A DNA stretch of 8,245 nt from an uncultured Clostridiaceae bacterium (lineage in GTDB: Bacteria > Bacillota > Clostridia > Clostridiales > Oxobacteraceae): positions 1 to 8,245 of the forward strand of contig CALCDS010000128.1 in assembly GCA_937900065.1 (NCBI GenBank), in the 5' to 3' direction. Shown here one piece after another: positions 1 to 6,534 of this stretch (positions within the stretch are counted from its first letter, which is position 1; every line of letters starts with the position of its first letter). Below the pieces are notes generated by a model. That model was not told the DNA's origin, did not search any database, and worked only from the letters and a program-made list of their open reading frames with translations. A program made the translations under genes and the position numbers.

Positions 1-51
1 GTGAACAGGCGAGCAGGATGCTCAAAATCAACACCTTTGTTAAACAGAGCC
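1..51. repeat. Partial palindromic intergenic repeat, copy 1 (right half)
   Basis: The stretch 16-44 matches 568-596 at 26 of 29 positions, and all three differences are C/T transitions. The end of this copy, read on the opposite strand, starts GGCTCTGTTTAAC and runs to TGTTGATTTTGAGCA. It therefore also matches the left arm of copy 2 (516-550), so the element is an inverted repeat and only its right half lies in the window. It does not code: its frames are short and the same sequence recurs between other genes. A MITE-like or insertion-sequence-derived palindrome is the likely nature; the family is not identified. Confidence 0.7.
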
Positions 52-134
52 TTAATTTAAAACTTGGCTCATTATAAAAATTCAATAAAGACTGCATAGA
101 GTGCATTTTTTAACATTAATTTGGAGGTGGTATT

Positions 135-497
135 ATGCCTGGAAAGATACTAATAGTAGACGATGCGGCATTTATGAGGATGATGATAAAGGATATACTG
201 ACAAGCAATGGATATGAAGTAGTGGGAGAGGCAAACAATGGCATAAAGGCCGTGGAACTTTATAAAGAAAAAAAACCTGACTTGGTAACAATGGATATAA
301 CTATGCCTGATATGGACGGCATCACCGCCGTAAAGGAGATCAGAAAGTTTGATAAATCGGCCAGGATTATAATGTGCAGCGCTCTTGGGCAACAGTCCAT
401 GGTTATGGACGCAATACAGGCTGGCGCCAGGGATTTTATCGTAAAACCCTTCCAACCCGACAGAGTTGCCGAAGCATTAAAAAAAGCACTGGGATAA
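135..497 (+). CDS. cheY: Chemotaxis response regulator CheY
   Basis: This is a single-domain receiver protein of 120 residues, the usual CheY length, with no output domain. The acidic pocket D9-D10, phosphoacceptor D54 (in MDITMPDMDG), switch residue S82 (in CSALGQQ) and K104 (in VKPF) are all present. It should take a phosphoryl group from CheA and bind the N-terminal peptides of FliM and FliY at the motor switch, both encoded just downstream. The start is set by GGAGGTGG at 123-130, a few bases before the ATG. The wording around S82 and K104 resembles the Thermotoga/Firmicutes CheY type more than the enterobacterial one (from memory of the family). It is flanked on both sides by copies of a palindromic repeat. 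No convincing sigma-A or sigma-28 promoter was found in 52-134, so transcription may come from further upstream. Confidence 0.96.
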   Translation: MPGKILIVDDAAFMRMMIKDILTSNGYEVVGEANNGIKAVELYKEKKPDLVTMDITMPDMDGITAVKEIRKFDKSARIIMCSALGQQSMVMDAIQAGARDFIVKPFQPDRVAEALKKALG

Positions 498-515
498 TAT
501 AAAATTTAAGACTCA

Positions 516-604
516 GGCTGTGTTAAAGCGCATTGTTGATTTTTTGAGCAATCAAAGCGAGTGGCGTGGATGCTTAAAATCAACATCTTTGCTAAAAATG
601 CTTG
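516..604. repeat. Palindromic intergenic repeat, copy 2 (full length)
   Basis: The left arm, about 516-550, starts GGCTGTGTTAAAG and ends TGTTGATTTTTTGAGCA. It is an imperfect inverted repeat of the right arm, about 571-604, which starts TGCTTAAAATCAACA. A centre of about 20 bases lies between them. The arms pair as stems of roughly 9, 6 and 4 base pairs broken by small internal loops. The right part is nearly identical to positions 16-44. The element fills most of the cheY-cheW gap and would fold into a long hairpin if transcribed, so it might weaken read-through or protect the cheY transcript. No transposase gene is present, so it is at most a non-autonomous element. The exact ends are approximate. 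Confidence 0.7.
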
Positions 605-632
605 CTGAAATTAAAAAAGGAGGGCTCTTATT

Positions 633-1043
633 ATGCAGATTATTATTTTCCAACTAGGCAGCGAGCAATATGGGATTGAGACCTCAAAAGTCCAGAGCAT
701 AGATAAGATAAAAGATATAACGAAAGTTCCATGTGCTCCTGATTATATAAAAGGGCTTATAAATTTAAGAGGAAGCATAGTAACGGTATACGACCCATAT
801 GTTCTGCTTGGGATTGAGAATAAGGATAGGAATATTGAAAACATATTGATTATAGAAGTAAACGATGAGCAAATCGGCATGCTCGTCGATAAAGTGATCG
901 AAGTTGTGGAAATTGATAATGCGATGGTTAAGGATGTTTCCGCATCCAAAGGTGATGCAAAAAGCTATATAAAAGGCACTATAAAGATGGAAGATTTCCT
1001 TGTAACATTGATAGACATAAACGAGCTTTTGAATGCGGAATAG
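633..1043 (+). CDS. cheW: Chemotaxis coupling protein CheW
   Basis: CheW is the cytoplasmic scaffold that links methyl-accepting receptors to the CheA kinase. The 136 residues cover one CheW domain with the family landmarks in order. These are a first strand MQIIIFQLGSEQYGI, the receptor-contacting YIKGLINLRG segment (NLRG at 44-47) followed by VTVYD, the IGMLVDKVIEVVEI segment (81-94), and the closing YIKGTIKMEDFLVTLIDINELL segment. The protein is slightly shorter than many CheWs because both ends are trimmed, but the fold looks complete. AAAGGAGG at 615-622 supports the start. It is followed by fliM after 26 bases and so is probably cotranscribed with the switch genes. No cheA or receptor gene lies in the window. 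Confidence 0.95.
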   Translation: MQIIIFQLGSEQYGIETSKVQSIDKIKDITKVPCAPDYIKGLINLRGSIVTVYDPYVLLGIENKDRNIENILIIEVNDEQIGMLVDKVIEVVEIDNAMVKDVSASKGDAKSYIKGTIKMEDFLVTLIDINELLNAE

Positions 1044-1069
1044 TTTTTAACGGATAAGAGGTATAAAAT

Positions 1070-2068
1070 ATGGGTGAAGTATTATCACAGAGTGAAATAG
1101 ATGAACTATTGTCTGCACTATCATCGGGCGAGATAACGCCGGAGCAGGTACCTGAAAACAAAGATAAGCAGCAGGTTAAATCTTACGATTTCAGGTCTCC
1201 TAAGAAATTTTCCAAAGATCATATAACAACGCTTGAGATGGTCCATGAAAACTATGCAAGGATCATAGCAGGGTACCTTAGCGCCCAGGTGAGGTTGAAT
1301 GTACAAGTTAAAGTCGCTTTAGTCGACCAGGTGACATATGAGGAATTCATAAAGTCTATAAGCAGCCCTACGATACTTACAGTATATAAGATGCCTCCTT
1401 TAGAGGGCACACTGCTTCTTGAAACGAGCCCTCAATTTGTATTCCAGGTACTGGACATAATGTTTGGAGGCACAGGTACAACGGTATATAAGCCGAGGGA
1501 ATTTACTGATATAGAAAAGACTGTGATAAGGAGTATAAATGAAAAGCTTGTTGAGAACCTGAAGCTTGCCTGGGAAGATATACTTGATGTGCAGCCGGAA
1601 CTTTTGGACATTGAAACCAACCCGGCATTGAATCAAACTATGGCACCTAATGAGCCGGTTGCAATAGTGACTTTGACTGTAAAGATAAATGAGATACAAA
1701 CATATATAAACCTTTGCATACCATATCTTGCCATAGAAAAGATAATAGACAAACTGGTTGTAAAGTATTGGTTTACAGGCTCAAATAACGATGATAATGG
1801 TGCCGTCAGAAAGATAATTGAAAAGAGGATTCAAGACGTGACACTTAACATGGAAGCTGTTTTAGGAAAAACACAGATACCGGTCAAAAGTTTTATGGAT
1901 CTTCAGCTTGGGGATGTAATAAGACTTGACCAAAGCGTTAATGCACCGCTTAATATGTATATAGGCGGCAAACTGCATTACAAGGTGGTACCTGGTACGC
2001 ATAAAAAGAAAAGGGCGGTTCAGATAGGCGAAGTAATCAGAAAGGATGTGGAAGAATATGGGCAATGA
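1070..2068 (+). CDS. fliM: Flagellar motor switch protein FliM
   Basis: FliM is the C-ring subunit that receives CheY-P and controls rotation direction. The 332 residues match the family length. The N-terminal docking peptide (LSQSEIDELLSAL, 5-17) is followed by a short polar linker. The middle CheC-like domain spans about 45-235 and carries the GGTG motif at 133-136 that contacts FliG in studied homologues. The C-terminal SpoA/FliN-like domain spans about 255-325 (VKSFMDLQLGDVIRLDQ). AGAGG at 1057-1061 sets the start. The last 11 bases overlap the start of fliY, which suggests translational coupling of these partner proteins. Confidence 0.97.
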   Translation: MGEVLSQSEIDELLSALSSGEITPEQVPENKDKQQVKSYDFRSPKKFSKDHITTLEMVHENYARIIAGYLSAQVRLNVQVKVALVDQVTYEEFIKSISSPTILTVYKMPPLEGTLLLETSPQFVFQVLDIMFGGTGTTVYKPREFTDIEKTVIRSINEKLVENLKLAWEDILDVQPELLDIETNPALNQTMAPNEPVAIVTLTVKINEIQTYINLCIPYLAIEKIIDKLVVKYWFTGSNNDDNGAVRKIIEKRIQDVTLNMEAVLGKTQIPVKSFMDLQLGDVIRLDQSVNAPLNMYIGGKLHYKVVPGTHKKKRAVQIGEVIRKDVEEYGQ

Positions 2069-3149
2069 TATATTATCGCAGGAAGAGATAGATGCTCTGC
2101 TCAGCGGGTCCGCCGATACCGATGCTGATGCGAATCCATCCTCTGATGCGCTTGAAGATGAGGATAAGGACCTTTTGGGCGAGGTTGGAAACATTTGCAT
2201 GGGTTCGGCTGCCACGACGCTCTCCATTCTGATTAGTCAGCCGGTAAGCATAACCACGCCCAAGGTGAAGGTAATAACTTTAAATAAGTTAAAAGAGAGC
2301 TTTGATATACCTAATGTATGCATAGAAGTCAGGTTTATGAGCGGGCTCGCCGGCGCCAACCTCCTTGTGCTTAAAGTACCTGATGCCGGAATAATTGCGG
2401 ATTTGATGATGGGAGGAAAGGGCGACAAAAAAACCGAAGAGTTGTCTGAAATACAAATGAGCGCTGTGTCTGAAGCAATGAACCAGATGATAGGCACGGC
2501 AGCAACTTCAATGGCTACAATGTTCAGCCGCGAGGTCAATATTTCACCTCCCGATGCCCATATCTGGGATAACAGATCTCAAAAGTTGAGCCAATATATA
2601 GACCAGGATGATGAACTGGTACAGATATCATTCAGGCTTACAATAGGAAAGCTCGTTGACAGTGTAATAATGCTTCTTTTGTCAATGGATGCGGCGAAGG
2701 AGGTCATAGATGCGATGACTGCAGCATATAAAGATACATCTGCACCTGCTGAGAAAGAGAAAAAGCAGGCTGATGAAGCAAAACCAGCATCTGATAAGAA
2801 AGAGAATGTCAAGCAGAATAAAGAGGATGTACAAGTTCATAAGGCTGAGTTTACACCTCTGCAAGAGGTAAAACAGGAACCCAAACCAAGGAATATCGAT
2901 CTTATACTGGATGTTCCCATAGAGATTTCGGTGATATTGGGCAAATCGAATAAAACAATAAAGGATATATTGGAATTAAACAATGGTTCCTTGATAGAGC
3001 TTGATAAACTTGTGGAAGAGCCTGTCGACATACTTGTAAATGGAAAGATGGTTGCTCAAGGAGAAGTTGTTGTGGTAAATGAAAACTTTGGAGTGAGGAT
3101 AACAAACATCATAAGCAATGAGGAAAGAGTGAAAGGGCTCAAGGAATGA
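2058..3149 (+). CDS. fliY: Flagellar switch protein and CheY-P phosphatase FliY
   Basis: FliY replaces FliN in the C-ring of many Firmicutes and also dephosphorylates CheY-P. From the ATG at 2058 it has 363 residues. A docking peptide (ILSQEEIDALLSG) lies at the N-terminus. A CheC-like domain follows at about 37-210 with two ExxN active centres, E42/N45 (EVGNICMG) and E139/N142 (EAMNQMIG). Then comes a charged linker rich in Lys, Glu and Ala (about 227-275) and a FliN/SpoA domain at about 280-355 (DVPIEISVILGKS). An in-frame ATG at 2046 would add four residues (MWKN). The 2058 start is preferred because it gives the family-typical MGNDILSQEEID opening, parallel to FliM, with purine-rich AAAGGATGTGGAAG upstream. 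Both phosphatase sites look intact, so it should be active. Confidence 0.95.
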   Translation: MGNDILSQEEIDALLSGSADTDADANPSSDALEDEDKDLLGEVGNICMGSAATTLSILISQPVSITTPKVKVITLNKLKESFDIPNVCIEVRFMSGLAGANLLVLKVPDAGIIADLMMGGKGDKKTEELSEIQMSAVSEAMNQMIGTAATSMATMFSREVNISPPDAHIWDNRSQKLSQYIDQDDELVQISFRLTIGKLVDSVIMLLLSMDAAKEVIDAMTAAYKDTSAPAEKEKKQADEAKPASDKKENVKQNKEDVQVHKAEFTPLQEVKQEPKPRNIDLILDVPIEISVILGKSNKTIKDILELNNGSLIELDKLVEEPVDILVNGKMVAQGEVVVVNENFGVRITNIISNEERVKGLKE

Positions 3150-3184
3150 AATCAGATACAACTTATTGTATTGTAAACCTGGTG

Positions 3185-3217
3185 GGCAGCATATCGTGCG
3201 ATAGATATGCAGCCTTT
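3185..3217 (+). terminator. Hairpin after fliY, probable intrinsic terminator
   Basis: The arms GGCAGCATATC (3185-3195) and GATATGCAGCC (3204-3214) pair over 11 positions with a single A-A mismatch, around an 8-base loop, and are followed directly by TTT. The position, 35 bases after the fliY stop, fits the end of the cheY-cheW-fliM-fliY transcript. The T-run is short, so termination may be partial. The ATG at 3207, the start of the longest open reading frame for the next gene, lies inside the right arm of this stem, which argues against its use as a start codon. Confidence 0.55.
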
Positions 3218-3271
3218 AAAGCGCGAACAGTATGTTCAAAAATCAGCATTAAGCTTTGACAGGGTCTATAT

Positions 3272-3297
3272 AAAAGACATGGGAGGCCATGTCTTTT
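3272..3297 (+). promoter_or_regulatory. Perfect 11-bp hairpin with GGA at the loop, upstream of the DUF2225 gene
   Basis: AAAAGACATGG (3272-3282) pairs perfectly with CCATGTCTTTT (3287-3297) around the loop GAGG. The stem ends in TTTT, so a 7-bp core plus four Ts could act as a weak terminator or attenuator. The loop region also presents a GGA (3282-3284), the core of CsrA recognition. A second GGA lies in the Shine-Dalgarno site 23 bases downstream. Which role applies, if either, cannot be decided from sequence. Confidence 0.5.
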
Positions 3298-3302
3298 CCA
3301 TT

Positions 3303-3308
3303 AGGGGG
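3303..3308 (+). promoter_or_regulatory. Ribosome binding site that fixes the DUF2225 gene start
   Basis: AGGGGG lies six bases before the ATG at 3315. No comparable site precedes the in-frame ATG at 3207. This site, and the hairpin covering 3207, are the reasons for choosing the shorter protein. Confidence 0.8.
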
Positions 3309-3314
3309 ATAGAA

Positions 3315-3995
3315 ATGAACGAAATATATTATAATAAAAAAATCACCTGTCCTGTATGCAGCACTCATTTCAAAGGCACAAAGATAAAGAAAAGCATGCT
3401 CCATCATATAAAGACCGATACCGACTTATGCAGATATTTTAAAGACGCAAACCCTTATTATTATGATATAAATGTATGCCCTGAATGCGGTTTCTCTTTT
3501 TCGGATAGTTTTGAAAAGAAACTGAGCACTGCTGAAATAGACAAATTTTTAAAATCCATAACAGCTCACTGGAAAAAACAGGATCTGTGCGGCGAGAGAA
3601 GCTTTGAACAGGCTGTTGACTCTTTAAAAATGGCGCTGCTTTGCGGACAGGTGATAGGTCTTAAAGAAATCAATCTGGCAGGTATCTGCTTGAGGCTTTG
3701 CTGGCTGTACCGCGAAAAATCCATGACTGAGGAAGAGAAGAGATTCATGAAGGCTGCGGTAGGATTTTACGAGAAAGCATATGAGATGCAAGGGTTGAAC
3801 GACGAGAAGGAGATGCGTCCTGAACTTGTAGTATACCTTATAGGTGAATTGAATTTCAGATTGGGGAATTTCAAAGATTCCGTCAAATGGTTCAATCTTG
3901 CAATCTCAAGATACAGCAGGGATCCGGCCGTTAAAAAACAAACCATGAATATGATAAAAGACAGGTGGATGGAAATAAAAGACGCCATGAAATAA
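3315..3995 (+). CDS. DUF2225-like zinc-ribbon and TPR protein, function unknown
   Basis: With the start at 3315 the protein has 226 residues and opens MNEIYYNKKITCPVC, typical of DUF2225 proteins. Two CxxC pairs, C12/C15 (CPVC) and C55/C58 (CPEC), very likely bind one zinc ion. Between them lies the segment TDLCRYFKDANPYYYDINV, again family-like. The C-terminal part (about 100-210) is helical with TPR-like repeats, the clearest at about 170-200 (ELVVYLIGELNFRLGNFKDS), which suggests protein-protein contacts. There is no signal peptide or membrane segment, so it is cytoplasmic. The reading frame is open back to 3207, but that start has no ribosome binding site and sits in a hairpin. The gene lies between the switch genes and the late flagellar operon, which hints at a motility role; this is inference only. 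The family assignment is by pattern memory. Confidence 0.85.
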   Translation: MNEIYYNKKITCPVCSTHFKGTKIKKSMLHHIKTDTDLCRYFKDANPYYYDINVCPECGFSFSDSFEKKLSTAEIDKFLKSITAHWKKQDLCGERSFEQAVDSLKMALLCGQVIGLKEINLAGICLRLCWLYREKSMTEEEKRFMKAAVGFYEKAYEMQGLNDEKEMRPELVVYLIGELNFRLGNFKDSVKWFNLAISRYSRDPAVKKQTMNMIKDRWMEIKDAMK

Positions 3996-4002
3996 AATGG
4001 CG
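3983..4002. other. Short inverted repeat over the DUF2225 gene stop codon
   Basis: CGCCAT (3983-3988) and ATGGCG (3997-4002) are perfect complements around an 8-base A-rich loop that contains the stop codon. No T-run follows on the + strand, so it is a weak case for a terminator. It might help end or protect the transcript. Confidence 0.3.
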
Positions 4003-4035
4003 AAACTGTATGATATTTGAAATATGATTAAGGTA

Positions 4036-4062
4036 TAAAGTTTCCATCTGCAATACCGAAAT
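4036..4062 (+). promoter_or_regulatory. Sigma-28 (SigD/FliA) promoter for flgM operon
   Basis: TAAA at 4036-4039, a spacer of exactly 15 bases, then ACCGAAAT at 4055-4062. The consensus is TAAA-N15-GCCGATAT, so the -35 core is perfect and the -10 matches at 6 of 8. It lies about 65 bases before the flgM ribosome binding site, inside the only sizeable gap before the late operon. A perfect sigma-A -10 (TATAAT, 4068-4073) sits just downstream but lacks a well spaced -35. A sigma-28 promoter on flgM is the arrangement known in Bacillus, where FlgM limits its own sigma factor. Confidence 0.75.
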
Positions 4063-4128
4063 ATTATTATAATGTAAAGTCAAGAAAATTTTTCGGCTGC
4101 ATTATACATGAATTAAGGTGGTGTAATC

Positions 4129-4416
4129 ATGAAGATCGTCGGTAATATAGGTGTGGATGTGGCTAAAATATATAACAAAAATAAAAATTTGACAGTGCAT
4201 GATAAGGAAAAGGTGGATAAGGAATATGATACCTTGGAGATTTCAAAAGAAGGCCGGGAAATCGCAAGATACGTGAAGATGGCCAAGGACTTGCCTGAAA
4301 TCCGTACTCAAAAAGTAGAAGATATAAAAAGAAAAGTACAGTCGGGCAAATATCATGTTTCACCTGAAGATCTGGCTAAAAAGATACTTGAATCCATCAA
4401 AGGGGAGAATATATAG
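4129..4416 (+). CDS. flgM: Anti-sigma-28 factor FlgM
   Basis: FlgM binds and silences the flagellar sigma factor until the hook-basal body is complete. The 95 residues match family length. The C-terminal half holds the sigma-binding helices, with the hallmark KVEDIKRKVQSGKYHVSPED (62-81) followed by LAKKILESI. The N-terminal part is polar and probably disordered, as usual. AAGGTGG at 4115-4121 precedes the ATG. It is the first gene of a run through csrA and is preceded by a sigma-28 promoter, which implies negative feedback on the late genes. The flgN start codon follows its stop directly. Confidence 0.95.
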   Translation: MKIVGNIGVDVAKIYNKNKNLTVHDKEKVDKEYDTLEISKEGREIARYVKMAKDLPEIRTQKVEDIKRKVQSGKYHVSPEDLAKKILESIKGENI

Positions 4417-4863
4417 ATGGAGATATTGAAGATATTGCATGAAGAAAAAGGGCTTTTGCTTGATATGGTTGATGCGTTAAAAGTTGAAAGGCGGGCTCTT
4501 ATAAATGACGATATCAAGAATCTTGAGTCTGCAGTCAAATCAAAGCAAGAGTTGAAAAACAAGATTGATGCCATAGAAGAGATGCGGATTAAAAGATGCG
4601 GAAACAAGAAGCTCAAAGAAATATTGTCCCTCTTTGAGGGAGATGAGAGAAAAGAAGCTGAAGATATAGGCAAAGAAATGGAGGATGCTGTATTTAAGAT
4701 ACGGGAGATAAACAATACAAACAGGCTCCTCATAAATCAGTCTTTGAATTATATAAGGGCTGTCATGAATACATTGACTCCTCCAAACGTTAAATCATAT
4801 AATTCCTCAGGTTCAGTCAGCGGCGGCAAATCATCAAACGGTATATTCGATACCAGCGTATAG
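4417..4863 (+). CDS. flgN: FlgN-type export chaperone for FlgK and FlgL
   Basis: FlgN is a small cytoplasmic helical chaperone that holds FlgK and FlgL for the flagellar type III export gate. The 148 residues are mostly charged, heptad-rich helix (about 1-120), ending in the family-like NTNRLLINQSLNYIRAVMNTL (101-120), then a Ser/Gly-rich flexible tail. Overall sequence conservation in this family is low, so position is important evidence: it lies between flgM and flgK, with the ATG adjacent to the flgM stop, as in B. subtilis and clostridia. AGGGGAG just upstream, within the end of flgM, serves as ribosome binding site and implies coupled translation. Confidence 0.9.
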   Translation: MEILKILHEEKGLLLDMVDALKVERRALINDDIKNLESAVKSKQELKNKIDAIEEMRIKRCGNKKLKEILSLFEGDERKEAEDIGKEMEDAVFKIREINNTNRLLINQSLNYIRAVMNTLTPPNVKSYNSSGSVSGGKSSNGIFDTSV

Positions 4864-4873
4864 GGGTGATTTT

Positions 4874-6496
4874 ATGGCAGGTTTATTTGATACACTAAGC
4901 ACATTAAAAAGGGCAATGAACACACAGCAAGCGGCTATCAATACGACTTCACACAATATGTCAAATGTGAATACCGAAGGCTATTCGAGGCAAAGAGTCG
5001 ATATGACCACATCCAGGCCTTACAATATGTATACCCCGTCGGGAATAATGCAGTTAGGTACAGGAGTTGACATAAGCAGCATATCAAGAATAAGGGATAT
5101 GTTTTTGGATGTACAGATAAGGGACGAATACAGCAATCTCGGGAAATATGAAGCAAGAGATGAATTCGCGTCTGAAATAGAAACCATCACCCTGGAACCT
5201 TCAAGCGATACCGACGAAGTATCCAGCTTGTCTGAATTGATAGGTTCGATGTGGGATTCATGGCAGGATGCTGTCAACAATCCGCAAAACATAAATACCA
5301 AAACCGGCGTAGTCGAGGCATCGCTTTCTGTTACAAATGAGTTGAATCATTTATATAAACAACTAAGCGATGTAAAATCCGATTCTGGGACTCTGGCTAA
5401 ACAAAAAGTTGAATCATTGAATTCCATTTTAAGCCAGATAGATGATTTAAGCAGGCAGATAACCTCAGCGGAAATCAGCGGCGGCAAGCCGAATGATCTG
5501 CTTGACAAGAGAGATTTATTGGTAGATAAGCTGTCGGAAATGATGGACATAGATGTTGATTATGGAAGCTATGATAAGCTGACAATAACTACATCGAATT
5601 ATGATGGTGGCGAGGAAACGAGGATTAACATATTTGATGAGCTGGGCTATTTGAAATTGAACTATGATGAAGCATCAAATAAGATAAATTGGTATCAGGA
5701 CGCTGATAGCAATGGGCTCGCAGGCACAGATGAAATAAAGTACACGAGCACCATAGACAGGAAAGGCGGCATGATAGCAGGCTATGTTTCCGTAACTCAA
5801 AATGTGACCGATTACCAGGACAGATTGAATGCGCTTTCCAAATCAATAGCTACTGCTGTAAACATTGTGCATAACTCATATATTGATGGCGATGGAAATG
5901 TACAAACTTATGATGAAGGCGATGCAAATTATTTGGCCGTATTCACCGACGGGAGCGATAATTCAGGTGAGGACAATATAACAGCAGGGAATATCACTGT
6001 AAACGAAAGTTTAAGGAGCAATTCAGAGCTTTTAAGATTGGGCATGCAGCTTGGAAGCGAGTATGGTGAGCCTGTTACCGATATATCGGATACGAGAAGG
6101 GCCCTTGCCATTGCGCAGCTCAAGGATGCAAAGTTTGATATCGACGGAATACTCAATATGCCGGAAGGCGGCAATACAAGGGATTATATAATGATTGACC
6201 CTTCCAATTTTGGAAAACTAAAAACTCCGGATGGCAGCACCACTGTCAGCATAAACGGCTTTTATGAAGACTTTATATTGAAGCTTGGTTCTTTTGCATC
6301 CGAGTCCAAGAATATGACAAGTGGAGAACATGAGCTTATAAATGAGCTTTTAACCAGAAAAGATTCGATATCAGGCGTCAATGGCGATGAAGAGACCGTA
6401 AATATGATTGAATATCAGCATGCACTCAATGCTGCATTTAAAACAATATCAATAGTAGACGAGCTTTTGCAATCGGTTTTAGACCTAATACGATAA
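4874..6496 (+). CDS. flgK: Hook-filament junction protein FlgK (HAP1)
   Basis: FlgK is exported through the flagellum and forms the first junction layer on the hook. The 540 residues are a normal length. The N-terminal coiled segment carries the rod/hook family signature (MNTQQAAINTTSHNMSNVN, then TEGYSRQ, about 15-40). The C-terminal segment (EETVNMIEYQHALNAAFKTI, then SIVDELLQSVLDLI) is the paired helix typical of axial proteins. The centre is the variable surface-exposed part, rich in Asp, Ser and Asn. No cysteine was seen, as is common in exported flagellar parts. AGGGGTGA overlaps the flgN stop and sets the start. The stop codon lies at the base of a hairpin. Confidence 0.97.
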   Translation: MAGLFDTLSTLKRAMNTQQAAINTTSHNMSNVNTEGYSRQRVDMTTSRPYNMYTPSGIMQLGTGVDISSISRIRDMFLDVQIRDEYSNLGKYEARDEFASEIETITLEPSSDTDEVSSLSELIGSMWDSWQDAVNNPQNINTKTGVVEASLSVTNELNHLYKQLSDVKSDSGTLAKQKVESLNSILSQIDDLSRQITSAEISGGKPNDLLDKRDLLVDKLSEMMDIDVDYGSYDKLTITTSNYDGGEETRINIFDELGYLKLNYDEASNKINWYQDADSNGLAGTDEIKYTSTIDRKGGMIAGYVSVTQNVTDYQDRLNALSKSIATAVNIVHNSYIDGDGNVQTYDEGDANYLAVFTDGSDNSGEDNITAGNITVNESLRSNSELLRLGMQLGSEYGEPVTDISDTRRALAIAQLKDAKFDIDGILNMPEGGNTRDYIMIDPSNFGKLKTPDGSTTVSINGFYEDFILKLGSFASESKNMTSGEHELINELLTRKDSISGVNGDEETVNMIEYQHALNAAFKTISIVDELLQSVLDLIR

Positions 6497-6534
6497 GCCA
6501 ACAGTTACCCATAGTGGGTACTGCTTCGGCTTTT
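6495..6534 (+). terminator. Stable hairpin between flgK and flgL, possible partial terminator
   Basis: CAGTTACCCA (6502-6511) pairs with TGGGTACTG (6515-6523) over 9 base pairs with one bulged T and a TAG loop. An outer stem AAGCC/GGCTT (6495-6499 with 6528-6532) can close it, ending in TTTT. The GGCT strand can instead pair with AGCC near 6549, so two folds compete. Since flgL follows with no evident promoter of its own, complete termination is unlikely. Attenuation or mRNA stabilisation fits better. Confidence 0.5.

Noticed and set aside
52..134. Promoter for cheY (TTGGCT at 64-69 with TAAAGA at 86-91) and a TGCA-based hairpin near 92-110
   Set aside because: The boxes match the consensus poorly and the hairpin stem is only about four base pairs.
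2046..2057. Upstream in-frame ATG for fliY at 2046
   Set aside because: Its AAAGG has no spacing to the ATG, and the extra MWKN is atypical; the ATG at 2058 gives the standard FliY opening.
3256..3274. Perfect -35 TTGACA followed by TATAAA before the DUF2225 gene
   Set aside because: The boxes are only 7 bases apart, and 17 bases after TTGACA the sequence is ATGGGA, so no usable sigma-A promoter results.
6077..6084. ACCGATAT, a 7-of-8 match to the sigma-28 -10, inside flgK
   Set aside because: No TAAA-like element lies 15 bases upstream, and it sits within coding sequence.
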